DNA from: Bacteroidota bacterium
GTDB taxonomy: Bacteria > Bacteroidota > Bacteroidia > Chitinophagales > Chitinophagaceae
Length of the DNA: 64,000 bases
NCBI GenBank assembly: GCA_016715505.1
Contig: JADJZY010000015.1
Location: forward strand, 1 to 64,000
Direction of reading: 5' to 3'
Part shown: positions 35,794 through 45,377 of the stretch, one piece after another
Numbering within the stretch: position 1 is the stretch's first letter
Layout of the letters: every line of letters starts with the position of its first letter
Made by a program: the position numbers and the translations under genes
Notes under the pieces: model-generated
The model's input: only the letters and a program-made list of their open reading frames with translations
The model's database searches: none
Told to the model about the DNA's origin: nothing

Positions 35794-36832
35794 GATTTTG
35801 AAAGATTTATAGGTAGGATAATTGTTGCGCAAACAGCATTTTGATGATTTTCGAGGATGAATTGGGCCTCTGATCCGTACATGTAAAGCAGACGGCTTTC
35901 GGTGGCTTTTAAACCAAATCCTAAACTATCGGCATGCCTGTCGCCAGTATGAAGTTGTCCGGAGTTTTTAACTTTTAAATGTAGTTGATGCCCTTTGAGT
36001 TCCGATGAAATTTCAATAAAACCTCCTGCTTCCAATTTAGAGATTCCGTGTTTGATGGCATTCTCTACCAGGGTTTGCAACATCATGGTAGGAATAGGAA
36101 TATCCAGTGTTTCAGGGGCTATATGTTGTGCATATTGCAGACGCTCTTCGAAACGAATTTTTTCAAGTAAGAGATAATCGTCAACGAGTTGTAATTCGTT
36201 TTGAAGGCTATCGGTTGTTTGTTGTTTGGATATCGAATTGCGAAGAATATTCGACATCGGGTTACAGCTTCCCGGGCGAGTGTTGGATCTTCATCAATCA
36301 AGGCCCGGATACTGTTTAACGCATTAAAGATAAAATGGGGTTGCAAATTGGCGCGCAGGGTGCGAATTTCCATATCCTTTAATTCGGATTCCATTTTTAG
36401 TTTGGCGATGAGGTTTTTACGGCTGTTTTCAATATAGGACCACATAAAGTAAAAGGTGTTCCACAAAACAAACAGAATAAATATTGAAACACAGGAACTT
36501 AAAACTTTATTCAGATTGAGTTGCTGCCTCAGTTCATTGTATAACACAAAAAGCAAAAGGTAATACCAAATGGCAAACAAGGCAGTGAGTGCGAAAATCG
36601 ACAAAACAACTCTGTTCAGTAATTTTTCGAGGGGAAGTTGTTGCCAGTTTTTGCGAAGAATAATCGATCGGTAAACATGGGTAATATATAGTCCAAATAC
36701 ACTGATACCCACATTCATCAATACCAGTCGCAAACTAAATTCATCGACCAGCAAGGCGATATAGGTGCTGAACAGAAAAAATAATAACCATCCTACAACC
36801 TGAAATATCCAATATTTACTCCATTGGGGCAC
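35790..36832 (-). CDS. LytS-type sensor histidine kinase, one frameshift
   Basis: GTG start at 36832. Four transmembrane helices over about residues 1-150 (FQVVGWLLFFLFSTYIALL, LALTALFAIWYYLLLF and others), then the His_kinase signature ANLQPHFIFNALNSIRALI with the phospho-His in PHF. The frame breaks near 36255 at EAVTR; MSNILRNSISKQQ follows in the next frame. HATPase: LVENAIKHGISK and GFGLKATESRL. About 347 aa in total. It pairs with the LytTR regulator downstream, the classic LytS/LytR arrangement, sensing an unknown envelope signal. Confidence 0.88.
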
Positions 36833-36837
36833 GCAAA

Positions 36838-36845
36838 CAAATTTA
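36838..36845 (-). promoter_or_regulatory. -7 box TAAATTTG for the LytS/LytTR operon
   Basis: Perfect TAnnTTTG on the minus strand, 5 nt before the GTG start at 36832, supporting that start and a near-leaderless message. Confidence 0.4.
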
Positions 36846-36978
36846 CATCTCCAAAGTCAAGGTGTATGGGAATAATGATGAAAGGTCGATATTCATTACA
36901 AAATTCGACATTCAACGATCTGAGTCAAGACCCTGCCCTAATCCTTTACTTTAACGCTTTGTTATAAGCCCGGAACTA

Positions 36979-36986
36979 TATCTTTG
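36979..36986 (+). promoter_or_regulatory. -7 box TATCTTTG with TTG 17 nt upstream
   Basis: Perfect TAnnTTTG with a TTTG-N17 spacing to a -33-like element (TTTGTTATAAGCC...). Both boxes fit the Bacteroidota promoter. ATG at 37002, leader about 10-15 nt. Confidence 0.55.
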
Positions 36987-37001
36987 CCGGCATCTTTCAA
37001 T

Positions 37002-37694
37002 ATGAAGTATTTATTCCTTGCCGCATTCGGCCTCATGCTTAGCACCACAGCGGTTGCCCAATCCAATAAAGACAAAAAGGATGGTTTTGCCATGCCTTCC
37101 CGCGATTATGTGATGATCCAAATTGGATATGATACCTGGAACTCCGCCCCGGATAGTATCAATATCACGGGAATCGGGCGAGCCTTCAATGCTTATATCT
37201 GTTATGATTTTCCGATACAGAAATCGAATTTTAGTTTTGCCGCAGGTTTAGGGATAGGTACCAGCAATATTTATTTAAAAAATCAGCAAGTTGTATTAAC
37301 CGATACGACTGCTTTTATCCAATTCGTTCCTGAAACCCAGGATTACAAAAAGTACAAAATCAGTACCGCTTATGTTGAGGCTCCTTTTGAATTGCGATTT
37401 TTTTCGAACAAAGAAAACCGCAATGAAGGCTTTAAAGCGGCTTTGGGTTTAAGAGTGGGCGCTTTGGTGGGTGCTCATTCCAAAGGGAAAAGAACATTTA
37501 ATAGCAAGCCAATCATCGAAAAAGTGAATACCAAGCGTTACCTGGATACCTGGCGTTATGCGATGACCTTAAGACTGGGCTATGGAAACTTTTCGGTGTA
37601 TGGAGTCTATCAGCTCAATAGTTTATTTCGTGCAGGAAGTGGCCCCGAAAGTATACGTCCTCTGCAAATTGGAATTTGTCTGAGTGGATTGTAG
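37002..37694 (+). CDS. Outer-membrane beta-barrel protein (PorT-like), 230 aa
   Basis: Signal peptide MKYLFLAAFGLMLSTTAVAQ. The mature part shows alternating hydrophobic/polar strands with aromatic girdles: YVMIQIGYDTWN, FNAYICYDFP, FSFAAGLGIGTSNIYL, AYVEAPFELRFFS, KAALGLRVGALVGAHS, YAMTLRLGYGNFSVYGVYQLNSLF. It ends in PLQIGICLSGL, an outer-membrane-type C-terminus. The YVEAPFELRF block is typical of PorT-like/OmpW-like Bacteroidota barrels. Around eight strands. Ligand unknown. Intact. Confidence 0.8.
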   Translation: MKYLFLAAFGLMLSTTAVAQSNKDKKDGFAMPSRDYVMIQIGYDTWNSAPDSINITGIGRAFNAYICYDFPIQKSNFSFAAGLGIGTSNIYLKNQQVVLTDTTAFIQFVPETQDYKKYKISTAYVEAPFELRFFSNKENRNEGFKAALGLRVGALVGAHSKGKRTFNSKPIIEKVNTKRYLDTWRYAMTLRLGYGNFSVYGVYQLNSLFRAGSGPESIRPLQIGICLSGL

Positions 37695-37775
37695 TTTTCC
37701 GTACTTTTTTTCAACTTCTTTATCCCTTAAGAAATAATTAGGCTTCTCCGTTTGGTTTTCGGGATGATAGTCTAT

Positions 37776-37783
37776 TAGATTTG
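37776..37783 (+). promoter_or_regulatory. -7 box TAGATTTG with TTTG 21 nt upstream, ddl promoter
   Basis: Perfect TAnnTTTG and a TTTG 21 nt before it (37751 region), good Bacteroidota spacing. Leader of about 20 nt to ATG 37805. Confidence 0.5.
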
Positions 37784-37804
37784 TCCGAATTATTCATTGC
37801 ATCC

Positions 37805-38797
37805 ATGAAGAAAAAAGTTGCACTCGTTGCCGGAGGTTATACCGGTGAATACGAAATTTCCATTAAAACTGCTGTAACCATTCAAAACAATATTGATCCG
37901 GAACGCTATGAGGTTTATAAAATTATCATTGATCGGAGTGGATGGAAATATACCGCACCCGATGGAAGTGTAATAGAAGTAAATCGGCAGGATTTTTCCT
38001 TAAATATTCAGGGGCAAAAAATCATATTCGATACGGTATTTATTGCTGTTCATGGTACTCCCGGCGAAGATGGAAAATTTCAGGGCTATCTGGAAATGTT
38101 AGGCATTCCATTTACTTCTTGTAATGCCATTGTTTCAGGACTCACATTCAACAAAATATATTGTAATCGCGTCATTGAACAAAGTGGATTGGTAAAAGTC
38201 AGCCGCTCTTTGCATGTCATAAAAGGAAGAGGAATGACCACAGCGCAAATTTTAGAAAGCGTGCAGTTACCGGTATTTGTTAAGCCGGCAGAAGGCGGGT
38301 CAAGTTTAGCTACCACCAAGGTGAAATCGCCCGATCAGTTGCAAGCCGCACTGGATGCCGTTTTTGCTTTTGAGCCACAAGCCATGGTGGAAGAATTTGT
38401 TCAGGGCCGTGAGTTTTCGATTGGCGTTTATCATGACAAAGGACAATTACATATTTTGCCCGCTACTGAAATCATTTCTTCGAAAGAGTTTTTTGATTAT
38501 GAAGCAAAATATACGCCTGGCGTCAGCAATGAGGTAACACCGGCCCAGGTAGATGAAGCAATTGCTCAAAAAATAGCCCTGGCTGCAGGAGGGATTTACG
38601 ATTTATTGAATTGCAAAGGAATCTGCCGGGTTGATTTTATACTCGAAGAGGGTAGCAATGAGCTGTATGTATTGGAAATAAATACCATACCCGGACAAAG
38701 TGAAAACAGTCTGGTGCCTCAGCAGGTGAGGGCTGCGGGAATGACCCTTCTGGATTTTTATGCGGCCCTGATTGAAGAATCGTTGAAAAATGAATAA
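37805..38797 (+). CDS. ddl: D-alanine-D-alanine ligase
   Basis: 330 aa, intact. ATG 37805 gives MKKKVALVAGGYTGEYEISIKTA; the upstream in-frame MSELFIAS is unlikely. ATP-grasp enzyme: VFIAVHGTPGEDGKFQG, PVFVKPAEGGSSLATTKV (ATP-binding Lys), VEEFVQGREFSIGVY, GICRVDFIL and LYVLEINTIPGQSENSLVP (Mg2+ and D-Ala binding). Makes the D-Ala-D-Ala end of the peptidoglycan precursor. It leads a run of genes on one strand through 42086 (PASTA protein, T9SS protein, rhodanese). Confidence 0.94.
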   Translation: MKKKVALVAGGYTGEYEISIKTAVTIQNNIDPERYEVYKIIIDRSGWKYTAPDGSVIEVNRQDFSLNIQGQKIIFDTVFIAVHGTPGEDGKFQGYLEMLGIPFTSCNAIVSGLTFNKIYCNRVIEQSGLVKVSRSLHVIKGRGMTTAQILESVQLPVFVKPAEGGSSLATTKVKSPDQLQAALDAVFAFEPQAMVEEFVQGREFSIGVYHDKGQLHILPATEIISSKEFFDYEAKYTPGVSNEVTPAQVDEAIAQKIALAAGGIYDLLNCKGICRVDFILEEGSNELYVLEINTIPGQSENSLVPQQVRAAGMTLLDFYAALIEESLKNE

Positions 38798-38852
38798 GCC
38801 CCCTAAAAACATTTGAAAAACCTTATTTTTACCCACTAATTGACAAAATCCT

Positions 38853-39947
38853 TTGCTCAAAAGATCTCTTATACTGAACTTTCTGCTGGTCCTGTTGGTC
38901 GTAACCGGACTGTTATTTGCTTTCTTTAATTCCCTGAATTTTCTTACCAAACATGGTCAGGAAACCAAAGTGCCCAAACTGACTGGTAAAAACATGAAGG
39001 AAGCCATTCGGGTTTTGGAAAACAAGGGTTTAAAATTTCGATTGATTCAACCTATCAATCCTACGAAGATCCGTTAGAGGTGCTGTTTCAGGAACCCATG
39101 GAAGGCGCAACTGAAGGTTGGTAGAACAATATTTTTAACCGTTAACCGCCGGTCAATCCCAAAGATTACCATGCCGAATCTGGTAAATCTTTCGTTTCGA
39201 AATGCCTTACTGACTATGCAGAGTTACCGCTTGGTGATGGGTGATACCACTTACCGACCGGATGTAGCTGCAGGGTCGGTTTTGGAACAATGGATGAATG
39301 GAAAAAGAGTGGCGCCCGGAACGATGATTCCTTATGGGAGCCGTATTGATTTAGTGGTTGGTGATATTTTATCGGAAGAAAAAGAAGTACCCAATTTGAT
39401 TGGATCAACCTATACCGATGCAATGGCTATTATCCAATCATTGGGTTTAACAGCCAATCCAATTTGGGATGGTACAATTACCGATACCGCAAACGCTGTA
39501 ATTTATCAGCAAACACCGGAAGCGATTAATGAGTTGGATTTTAAAAATACCATATTAGTAGGCGATTTGATGGACTTACGGATCATGCAAAATCCATCCA
39601 AGGAAATTTTAGATAAAAACCAACCCGGGTCACGAAAATTAATTGGTGATGAGGACAGTGCCGAAATGCAGCAAGATGAGCTTATACCGGTGACCAATGC
39701 TAAAAAGGACACGAATCGTCGGAAGATTCCGGGCATGAATGTTCCTTCGAATGCGCGAAAAACAAATCAAAAAGTTTCGGAAACGGATATCAAAAATGCC
39801 CTTACACCCGTTAAAGATAAACCGATAGGAACAGTACCTAAAAAGCCGGCAGATCCACTAAAACCTAAGAGTACGGTTCCTAAAAAGACCCCAACCCAGG
39901 CACCGGTGAATAAATCTGACGATCAGTATAAAAACGAATACGAATAA
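38853..39947 (+). CDS. PASTA domain-containing membrane protein, one or two frameshifts
   Basis: TTG start at 38853 then a single TM anchor (LILNFLLVLLVVTGLLFAFF). PASTA 1: KVPKLTGKNMKEAIRVLENKGLKFR, where the frame is lost near 39050; DSTYQSYEDPLEVLFQEPMEG continues in another frame and VNRRSIPKITMPNLV in a third. PASTA 2 begins MPNLVNLSFRNALLTMQSYRLVMG and PASTA 3 EVPNLIGSTYTDAMAIIQSLGL (39171-39947). A long Lys/Pro/Thr-rich tail is probably disordered. PASTA domains bind peptidoglycan or beta-lactam-like ligands; here they are in the periplasm. No kinase domain, so a stand-alone PASTA protein. Confidence 0.82.
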
Positions 39948-41771
39948 GTGAAGCATTTTATCATCAAATTATACCTGCTTGGGCAATTGGCCTTTTTGGT
40001 GGAATCCGGCCAGGCTCAGGAGTTTGTGCTGCCACTCCAATCGCAGGTGGGTTTGAAAGAACAAAAAAGTACTTTACTCAAAAAAAAGAGGGCCACATTG
40101 CCTTTTTTTGATGATTTTTCCTACCCGGGGCCTTATCCTGATCCAAGTTTGTGGACCGATCAGCAGGCTTATATCAATAATAGTATGACTGATGCCGCTG
40201 TTAGCCGGGGCGTAGCTACTTTGGATGCGCTAAACCAATTTGGCCGTCCTTATGTAAACAATCAATTTTCGATTAAACTGGCAGACAGTCTTACGTGTCA
40301 ACCCATCGATTTATCGACGTATAATACCCAAAGCAAAATTTTCCTGAGTTTCTTTTATCAACCACAGGGATTGGGTTTCGCACCGGAAACTTCGGACAGT
40401 TTGCTCCTCTATTTTAAAAATAATCTGGGAAATTGGTTCAAAGTATGGGAACAAAGAGGCACCAATTATCAACCCATGAAAACGGTGATGTTGCCCGTGA
40501 GCGATACACAATATTTGCACAATTCTTTTCAATTTCGTTTTGTCAATATTGCCTCACCCAATATCAACGACGATACCTGGCATATTGATTATGTGAAATT
40601 AGATGCAGGACGAAATCCTTCTGATACGCTGGTGAATGATTTGTGCTTTACGCTTGAACCGGGTTCCATACTCAAGCCATACACGAGCATGCCTTACCGA
40701 CATTTTACGGCGAATGCCAGTGCCGAACTATCTACCGGTCAGGATTTACAAATTCGGAATCATTACTATACCCCTCAAAATATGCAATTAACCCATGAGG
40801 CGAGAGAAGTAAATTCAGGCACTTTGATTAATTCCGGCGCCTTGCCTTCTGCAGTGGTTACGCCACAAACGGTATTGGGATTAAGTATACCCAGTTATCC
40901 AATCAATTATACTGCTCCGGGTCCTTACAGTCAGGTATTGATCCGAAATAAATATTATTTTAATTCCATCGGTCCGACGGATGTCAAACGCAACGATACC
41001 ATTGTGCGTGAAACGGTGTTTGATAACTATTTTGCCTACGATGATGGCAGTGCTGAAAAGTCTTATTTTCTTTACCCGGCCCTGAATTATCCTTCGAAGA
41101 CCGCCCTGAAATTTAAATTAAACGTAGCGGATACCCTGCGCGGTTTAGCCATTCATTTTGGTCCACAGGTGCCATCGGCTGCGAACAAATATTTTTCAAT
41201 GGTTGTGTACAAACATCTGGGTGATTTGACCAGTGCAGATACCATTTTACGTCAACAGGATTTGTTTCAGGTGATGTACGAACCGGATATCAATGGGTTT
41301 ACAACTTATGCTTTTAATCAACCCCTGGCTTTAGAAGCCGGGAATTATTACATCGGCATTACCCAACCGGCCAATTTTGGAAGTGATAGTATTTATTATG
41401 GCTTAGATGTTAATACAAATGCCAATTTACAATATCTCTTTTACAATGTGGATGGGACCTGGTATGGTTCAAGTGCGCCGGGAACGGTGATGATGCGACC
41501 ACTGGTTGGGCAGGTGTTTAATCCATCGCATGTGGATGACTGGCCAAAGGAAACAACAGTGAGTTGGTGTTATCCAAATCCGTTTCAAAACGAAATTTAT
41601 ATCAAAGGGATGACCCGGAATAATGCGTACGAGTTATATAACTTAAGTGGGCAGTGCGTTCAAAAGGGCCGTCTCAATCAACAACGTATTTCTTTCAACC
41701 ATCTGATACCGGGCACCTATATTCTGTATTTAGAAAATGATGAAGGCCAGGTACAAAAACAAAAATTGTAA
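39948..41771 (+). CDS. T9SS type A sorting domain-containing protein, 607 aa
   Basis: GTG start at 39948, immediately after the PASTA stop codon (TAAGTG), so translation is coupled. Signal peptide ...LLGQLAFLVESGQAQE. N-terminal MAM/jelly-roll-like lectin fold: LPFFDDFSYPGPYPDPSLWTD and IDLSTYNTQSKIFLSFFYQPQ ... DTWHIDYVKLD. A beta-rich middle with YFAYDDGSAEKSYFL follows, then the sorting domain WCYPNPFQNEIYIKGM ... LIPGTYILYLENDEGQVQKQKL. Intact. In several Bacteroidota this protein accompanies ddl and the PASTA gene, but its role in the envelope is not known. Confidence 0.85.
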   Translation: MKHFIIKLYLLGQLAFLVESGQAQEFVLPLQSQVGLKEQKSTLLKKKRATLPFFDDFSYPGPYPDPSLWTDQQAYINNSMTDAAVSRGVATLDALNQFGRPYVNNQFSIKLADSLTCQPIDLSTYNTQSKIFLSFFYQPQGLGFAPETSDSLLLYFKNNLGNWFKVWEQRGTNYQPMKTVMLPVSDTQYLHNSFQFRFVNIASPNINDDTWHIDYVKLDAGRNPSDTLVNDLCFTLEPGSILKPYTSMPYRHFTANASAELSTGQDLQIRNHYYTPQNMQLTHEAREVNSGTLINSGALPSAVVTPQTVLGLSIPSYPINYTAPGPYSQVLIRNKYYFNSIGPTDVKRNDTIVRETVFDNYFAYDDGSAEKSYFLYPALNYPSKTALKFKLNVADTLRGLAIHFGPQVPSAANKYFSMVVYKHLGDLTSADTILRQQDLFQVMYEPDINGFTTYAFNQPLALEAGNYYIGITQPANFGSDSIYYGLDVNTNANLQYLFYNVDGTWYGSSAPGTVMMRPLVGQVFNPSHVDDWPKETTVSWCYPNPFQNEIYIKGMTRNNAYELYNLSGQCVQKGRLNQQRISFNHLIPGTYILYLENDEGQVQKQKL

Positions 41772-41783
41772 AACGACCTTAAT

Positions 41784-42086
41784 ATGCAAACAATCACTGC
41801 AGAAGAACTTAAACAACGAATAAATCAAGGCGAGCAAATTCATATTCTGGATGTACGTGAGCCACATGAATACGAAGAAACAAATATGGGCGCAAAACTG
41901 ATTCCTTTAGGACAAATTATGGCCGGGCAAATTGATGAAATTGAAGATTGGCGGGACCAAGAGTTGATCATTCATTGCCGAAGCGGTATGCGCAGTATGC
42001 AGGCTTGCATGATGTTGGAGAGTTTGGGATTTCAGAAAACAGTGAATTTGGCCGGGGGTATTTTGGCCTGGAATGCACTCGCTTAA
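41784..42086 (+). CDS. Rhodanese-like domain protein
   Basis: 100 aa, intact. ILDVREPHEYEETNMGAKLIPLG and LIIHCRSGMRSMQACMMLESLGF with the active-site Cys in HCRSGMRS; AGGILAWNAL is the family end. A single-domain sulfurtransferase that moves sulfane sulfur, cytosolic. It follows the T9SS gene by 12 nt on the same strand and is the last gene of the run begun by ddl. Confidence 0.9.
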   Translation: MQTITAEELKQRINQGEQIHILDVREPHEYEETNMGAKLIPLGQIMAGQIDEIEDWRDQELIIHCRSGMRSMQACMMLESLGFQKTVNLAGGILAWNALA

Positions 42087-42115
42087 TTCGGATTTAAAAA
42101 CGAACACCCCATAAA

Positions 42116-42847
42116 TTATCCCCTTAAAAGGGCATGTAGGATAGGAACACTTTTTAATTCGCCCAAATGGGGCAGATGGATTCTTAAGTAAGATAAACTT
42201 TGCTGTAAAATTTCCTGGCGAAGCGATTGATGAATCATAAATTCCTGGGGTGAATTCCATTGATAAAGGATGGAAATGATTTGTGCAGTTTCTGCCTGAA
42301 CAAATTGAGCGGTGTGTAAAGAATCCTGATTACAAAATAATCCATTTTGCAAATCCAGCAACTGAAGTTCCGGACTGTATTCGTTTTGAAGACCAAAACC
42401 CATCAGTCGTGCCAGTTGCCAACTAAACCATAAGGACATATTGACCAAACGATTGGCCGGCAATTCATCAATCCAGACAAAGGTGTTATAAAAAAAATCG
42501 AACCACTCCGCATTACATTCCGGTTCGGTGATGCATCTGTACAGCAATTCGCAACAAAAGATGGATAAACTATTTCGAACCAGATCCTGTGGCATATGTT
42601 TATAAAAATGCGCAGCCCTCACTTCTCGAATGCGTTGTAAATTTTTATGGGGAGAATGATAAACTTCTACATCCAGCAGCATACCGGGCTGATACAAACC
42701 GGCCAATGTGCCTGATTTTCGCATGGTACGAACCCCATTCACCAGGTAGGATTGTAATCCATACACCTCTGTATACATGGTACAGATAATACTGGTTTCG
42801 CCATATTTAACCGTTCGCCAAACGATGGCTCTGGTGGATTGCAACAT
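42116..42847 (-). CDS. recO: DNA repair protein RecO
   Basis: 243 aa, intact. OB-fold N-terminus: TRAIVWRTVKYGETSIICTMYTEVYGLQSYLVNGVR. The helical C-terminal domain includes LSIFCCELLYRCI and the QDSLHTAQF segment; as in other Bacteroidota RecO proteins the zinc-binding Cys set is incomplete. Loads RecA on SSB-coated DNA with RecR in the RecFOR pathway. Convergent with the rhodanese gene; the 30-nt gap leaves no room for another gene. Confidence 0.88.
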   Translation of the reverse strand: MLQSTRAIVWRTVKYGETSIICTMYTEVYGLQSYLVNGVRTMRKSGTLAGLYQPGMLLDVEVYHSPHKNLQRIREVRAAHFYKHMPQDLVRNSLSIFCCELLYRCITEPECNAEWFDFFYNTFVWIDELPANRLVNMSLWFSWQLARLMGFGLQNEYSPELQLLDLQNGLFCNQDSLHTAQFVQAETAQIISILYQWNSPQEFMIHQSLRQEILQQSLSYLRIHLPHLGELKSVPILHALLRG

Positions 42848-43140
42848 GGGGTAAAATTCGTTTAAATACAGGTAGTAAACACAAAGAAGTTTTGAACGCT
42901 GAGCCAGGGTGGGGTTGTTTGGTAATATCGTAGAGATTCACACATCGCCAAGTCTTTTCATGATATCTGTTTTAGAAAATATGAAAACGATTTCATCTAC
43001 CACAAGTAAACAGGCAAGGAATTAAGATGATTCAAAACGATTATGCTGAGATGGACAGAATCACAAATTATTGATTTCAAATTTGACCTGGTTGGTAGTA
43101 TTCGGTTGGGGTTGTAATTCGAACTTCGTAACTTCACGGA

Positions 43141-43434
43141 ATGAATCTTTCTAAGGAGGACTTAAAAATTATTGCCAACTACTTTAAATCCAAGCCGGTT
43201 CTAAGAGCCTTTGTTTTTGGATCTTATTCAAGGATGGAGGCCCTTGAGGACAGTGATTTAGACTTATTGGTTGAACTTGATTATTCTAAACATATCGGAT
43301 TGGAATTCGTAAACATGAAATTTGAGCTTGAAGACCGATTAAACAAAAAAATTGATTTGGTAACGAGCCATTCTTTATCCGAACATATTCTTCCATTCGT
43401 TGAAAAAGATAAAAAACTTATTTATGAAAGGTAG
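43141..43434 (+). CDS. MntA-type nucleotidyltransferase antitoxin (MNT domain)
   Basis: 97 aa. The minimal nucleotidyltransferase signature GS-x10-D-x-D is present in FGSYSRMEALEDSDLDLLVE, with a further carboxylate in NKKIDLV. These antitoxins inactivate the partner HEPN RNase by adding AMP to a Tyr. The stop overlaps the start of the HEPN gene by 11 nt (43424-43434), the usual arrangement of MNT-HEPN modules. Preceded by a 293-nt gap in which no gene is seen. Confidence 0.9.
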   Translation: MNLSKEDLKIIANYFKSKPVLRAFVFGSYSRMEALEDSDLDLLVELDYSKHIGLEFVNMKFELEDRLNKKIDLVTSHSLSEHILPFVEKDKKLIYER

Positions 43435-43771
43435 GATTGGAGACAAACAGCGATTGTTACATATTCTGGATTCAATACGGGAAATTGAAATTTACATTTC
43501 GAATACTGACTTAGAAACGTTTGCGGGAAATTCTATGATGCGTTTTGCAACAATTAAACAAATAGAAATCATCGGAGAGGCGGCAAATTCTTTAACTGAT
43601 GAAATAAAGGTAAAATACAATCAGGTTCAGTGGAAACAAATAATTGGGTTAAGGCACATTCTGGTTCATGAGTATTTTGGAATTGACACGCTACTAATTT
43701 GGCAAATTGTTATAACTGATCTGCCACAGCTAAGAGAATATATTGAACAAATGATGCCAGATTTTGAATAA
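43424..43771 (+). CDS. HepT-type HEPN ribonuclease toxin (DUF86)
   Basis: 115 aa from ATG 43424. HEPN fold with RFATIKQIEIIGEAANSL and the catalytic RX4HXY motif complete as RHILVHEYF (about residues 84-92), including the Tyr that the MNT partner AMPylates. A metal-independent RNase, probably cutting tRNA or mRNA. Intact, so the toxin should be active if freed. Upstream in-frame codons back to 43400 are read-through inside the antitoxin gene. Confidence 0.9.
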   Translation: MKGRIGDKQRLLHILDSIREIEIYISNTDLETFAGNSMMRFATIKQIEIIGEAANSLTDEIKVKYNQVQWKQIIGLRHILVHEYFGIDTLLIWQIVITDLPQLREYIEQMMPDFE

Positions 43772-43788
43772 GACTTTTATTCAAAAAA

Positions 43789-43960
43789 ATGGGTTTAAAT
43801 CAAGTAGGTTTGGCAACTAAAAGTGGGGTAAGTGACTGCATACTAAATACTTGGTTTAGGGCTTAGGATACTTACAGAATTTGGTTATGTCAACCTGGAA
43901 AAGGATTCCTTGACTAAATGGACCCTCAAAGCTTCATGGAGTGTATATCACATAGATAGA
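43789..43960 (+). pseudogene. Possible remnant of an XRE/HipB-like helix-turn-helix gene
   Basis: ATG 43789 gives MGLNQVGLATKSGVSDCILN before a stop at 43864; QVGLATKSGVS recalls the QxxLAxKSGVS first HTH helices. In the neighbouring frame GLRILTEFG...NLEKDSLTK recalls the GLRFxxxLExGKxT part of HipB. The two pieces look like a gene broken by an internal scramble. Too short to be sure. Confidence 0.25.
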
Positions 43961-43991
43961 ATTCAACATGAGTCCGCATGCTTTCAGGCCT

Positions 43992-43999
43992 TACATTTG
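43992..43999 (+). promoter_or_regulatory. -7 box TACATTTG before hutH
   Basis: Perfect TAnnTTTG, 14 nt before ATG 44014. No clear -33. Confidence 0.35.
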
Positions 44000-44013
44000 C
44001 AAAAATTCATAGC

Positions 44014-45376
44014 ATGTCTGTTCATTCTATTGGCCCGGAACATTGGTCGATCGACGAAATTCCGGAAATCCTTAAAGCTGAAATTCAATTAAGCCCTGAA
44101 GCGCAAAAAAATATTGAAAAGTGCCGCAATTACCTCGATCAAAAGATGACCGAACAAGATCGGACCTATTATGGGATTAATACCGGTTTCGGATCATTGT
44201 GTCAGGTGAAAATTTCTGAACTTTGTATACGGGCATAGCGGGGTGAGTTTGGATGTAGTTGAACGACTTTTGTATTTATTGAATCAGCAAATATACCCTG
44301 TGGTTTTTCAGCAGGGTTCATTGGGTGCAAGTGGCGATTTAGCACCATTGGCACATTTAAGTTTACCGCTGCTCAACAAAGGGGAGGTTTATCATCAAGG
44401 GAAAAAATGTTACAGTCATACACTCGGTTTGGAGGCATTACGATTAAAAAGTAAGGAAGGCCTGGCTTTGCTCAATGGCACACAATTCATGAATAGTTAT
44501 GCCGTTTGGTGTTTATTAAAAATTAAAAAATTGGTCAAGTGGGCCGACCACATTGCGGCGATGTCTTTTGATGGTTTTGACGCTACACCTGAACCCTTCA
44601 CAGCAGGTATACATCGTATTCGTAAACAGGAAGGTCAGCAAAAAGTTGCTCAAAACATGTTACGTATTCTGGAAGGGAGTGAAATCACTGCACAGAGTAA
44701 GAGTCAGGTTCAGGATCCTTACAGTTTCCGTTGTATTCCTCAAGTACACGGGGCTACACTGGATGCTGTGCAATATGCCGAACGTATTGTAGAGCAGGAA
44801 ATGAATGCGGTTACAGATAATCCTTTGGTGTTTCCCGATGAAGATCAGATTTTAAGTGGAGGCAATTTTCATGGACAGCCCCTTGCATTGGTACTTGATT
44901 TTTTAGCCATTGCTCTTGCGGAACTGGGTAATATTTCAGAGCGACGTACCTATCTGCTCATTAGTGGACAACGCGGTTTGCCGCCATTTTTAGTAAAAAG
45001 TGCCGGGTTGGATAGCGGGCTGATGATTGCACAATATACCGCTGCTTCAATTGTGAGCCAGAGTAAACAATGGTGTACACCTGCAAGTGTGGACAGTATT
45101 GTGAGCAGTAACGGGCAAGAAGACCATGTGAGTATGGGAGCGAATGCAGCAACCAAATTGTATCAGGTCGTCAATAATACCGAAAAAATATTGGCCATTG
45201 AATTATTAAACGCTGCCCAGGCCTTGTCGTTCAGGCGTCCATTAAAAAGTTCAGCGATTTTAGAAAACATTTATCAGGCATATCGCAAGCAGGTTCCGGT
45301 GATTGAAAAGGACCGAATTATTCATGAGGATATGCAGAAAACAATCTCGTTTATTCAACAATTTCCATTAAGCTGA
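44014..45376 (+). CDS. hutH: Histidine ammonia-lyase, internal deletion plus frameshift
   Basis: ATG 44014 gives MSVHSIGPEHWSIDEIPEIL. The first frame ends DRTYYGINTGFGSLCQVKISEL, then a stop at 44236-44238. The second frame resumes near 44228 with YGHSGVSLDVVERLLYLL and is open to 45376. The MIO-forming ASG is intact in QGSLGASGDLAPLAHL; later blocks LLNGTQFMNSYA, VQDPYSFRCIPQVHGA and QEDHVSMGANA are also present. Between the frames about 35-40 residues normally holding the SHACGxGE stretch are missing (roughly 110 nt). Without that segment the enzyme would be inactive. First step of histidine degradation (urocanate plus ammonia). Confidence 0.85.
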
Positions 45377-45377
45377 A

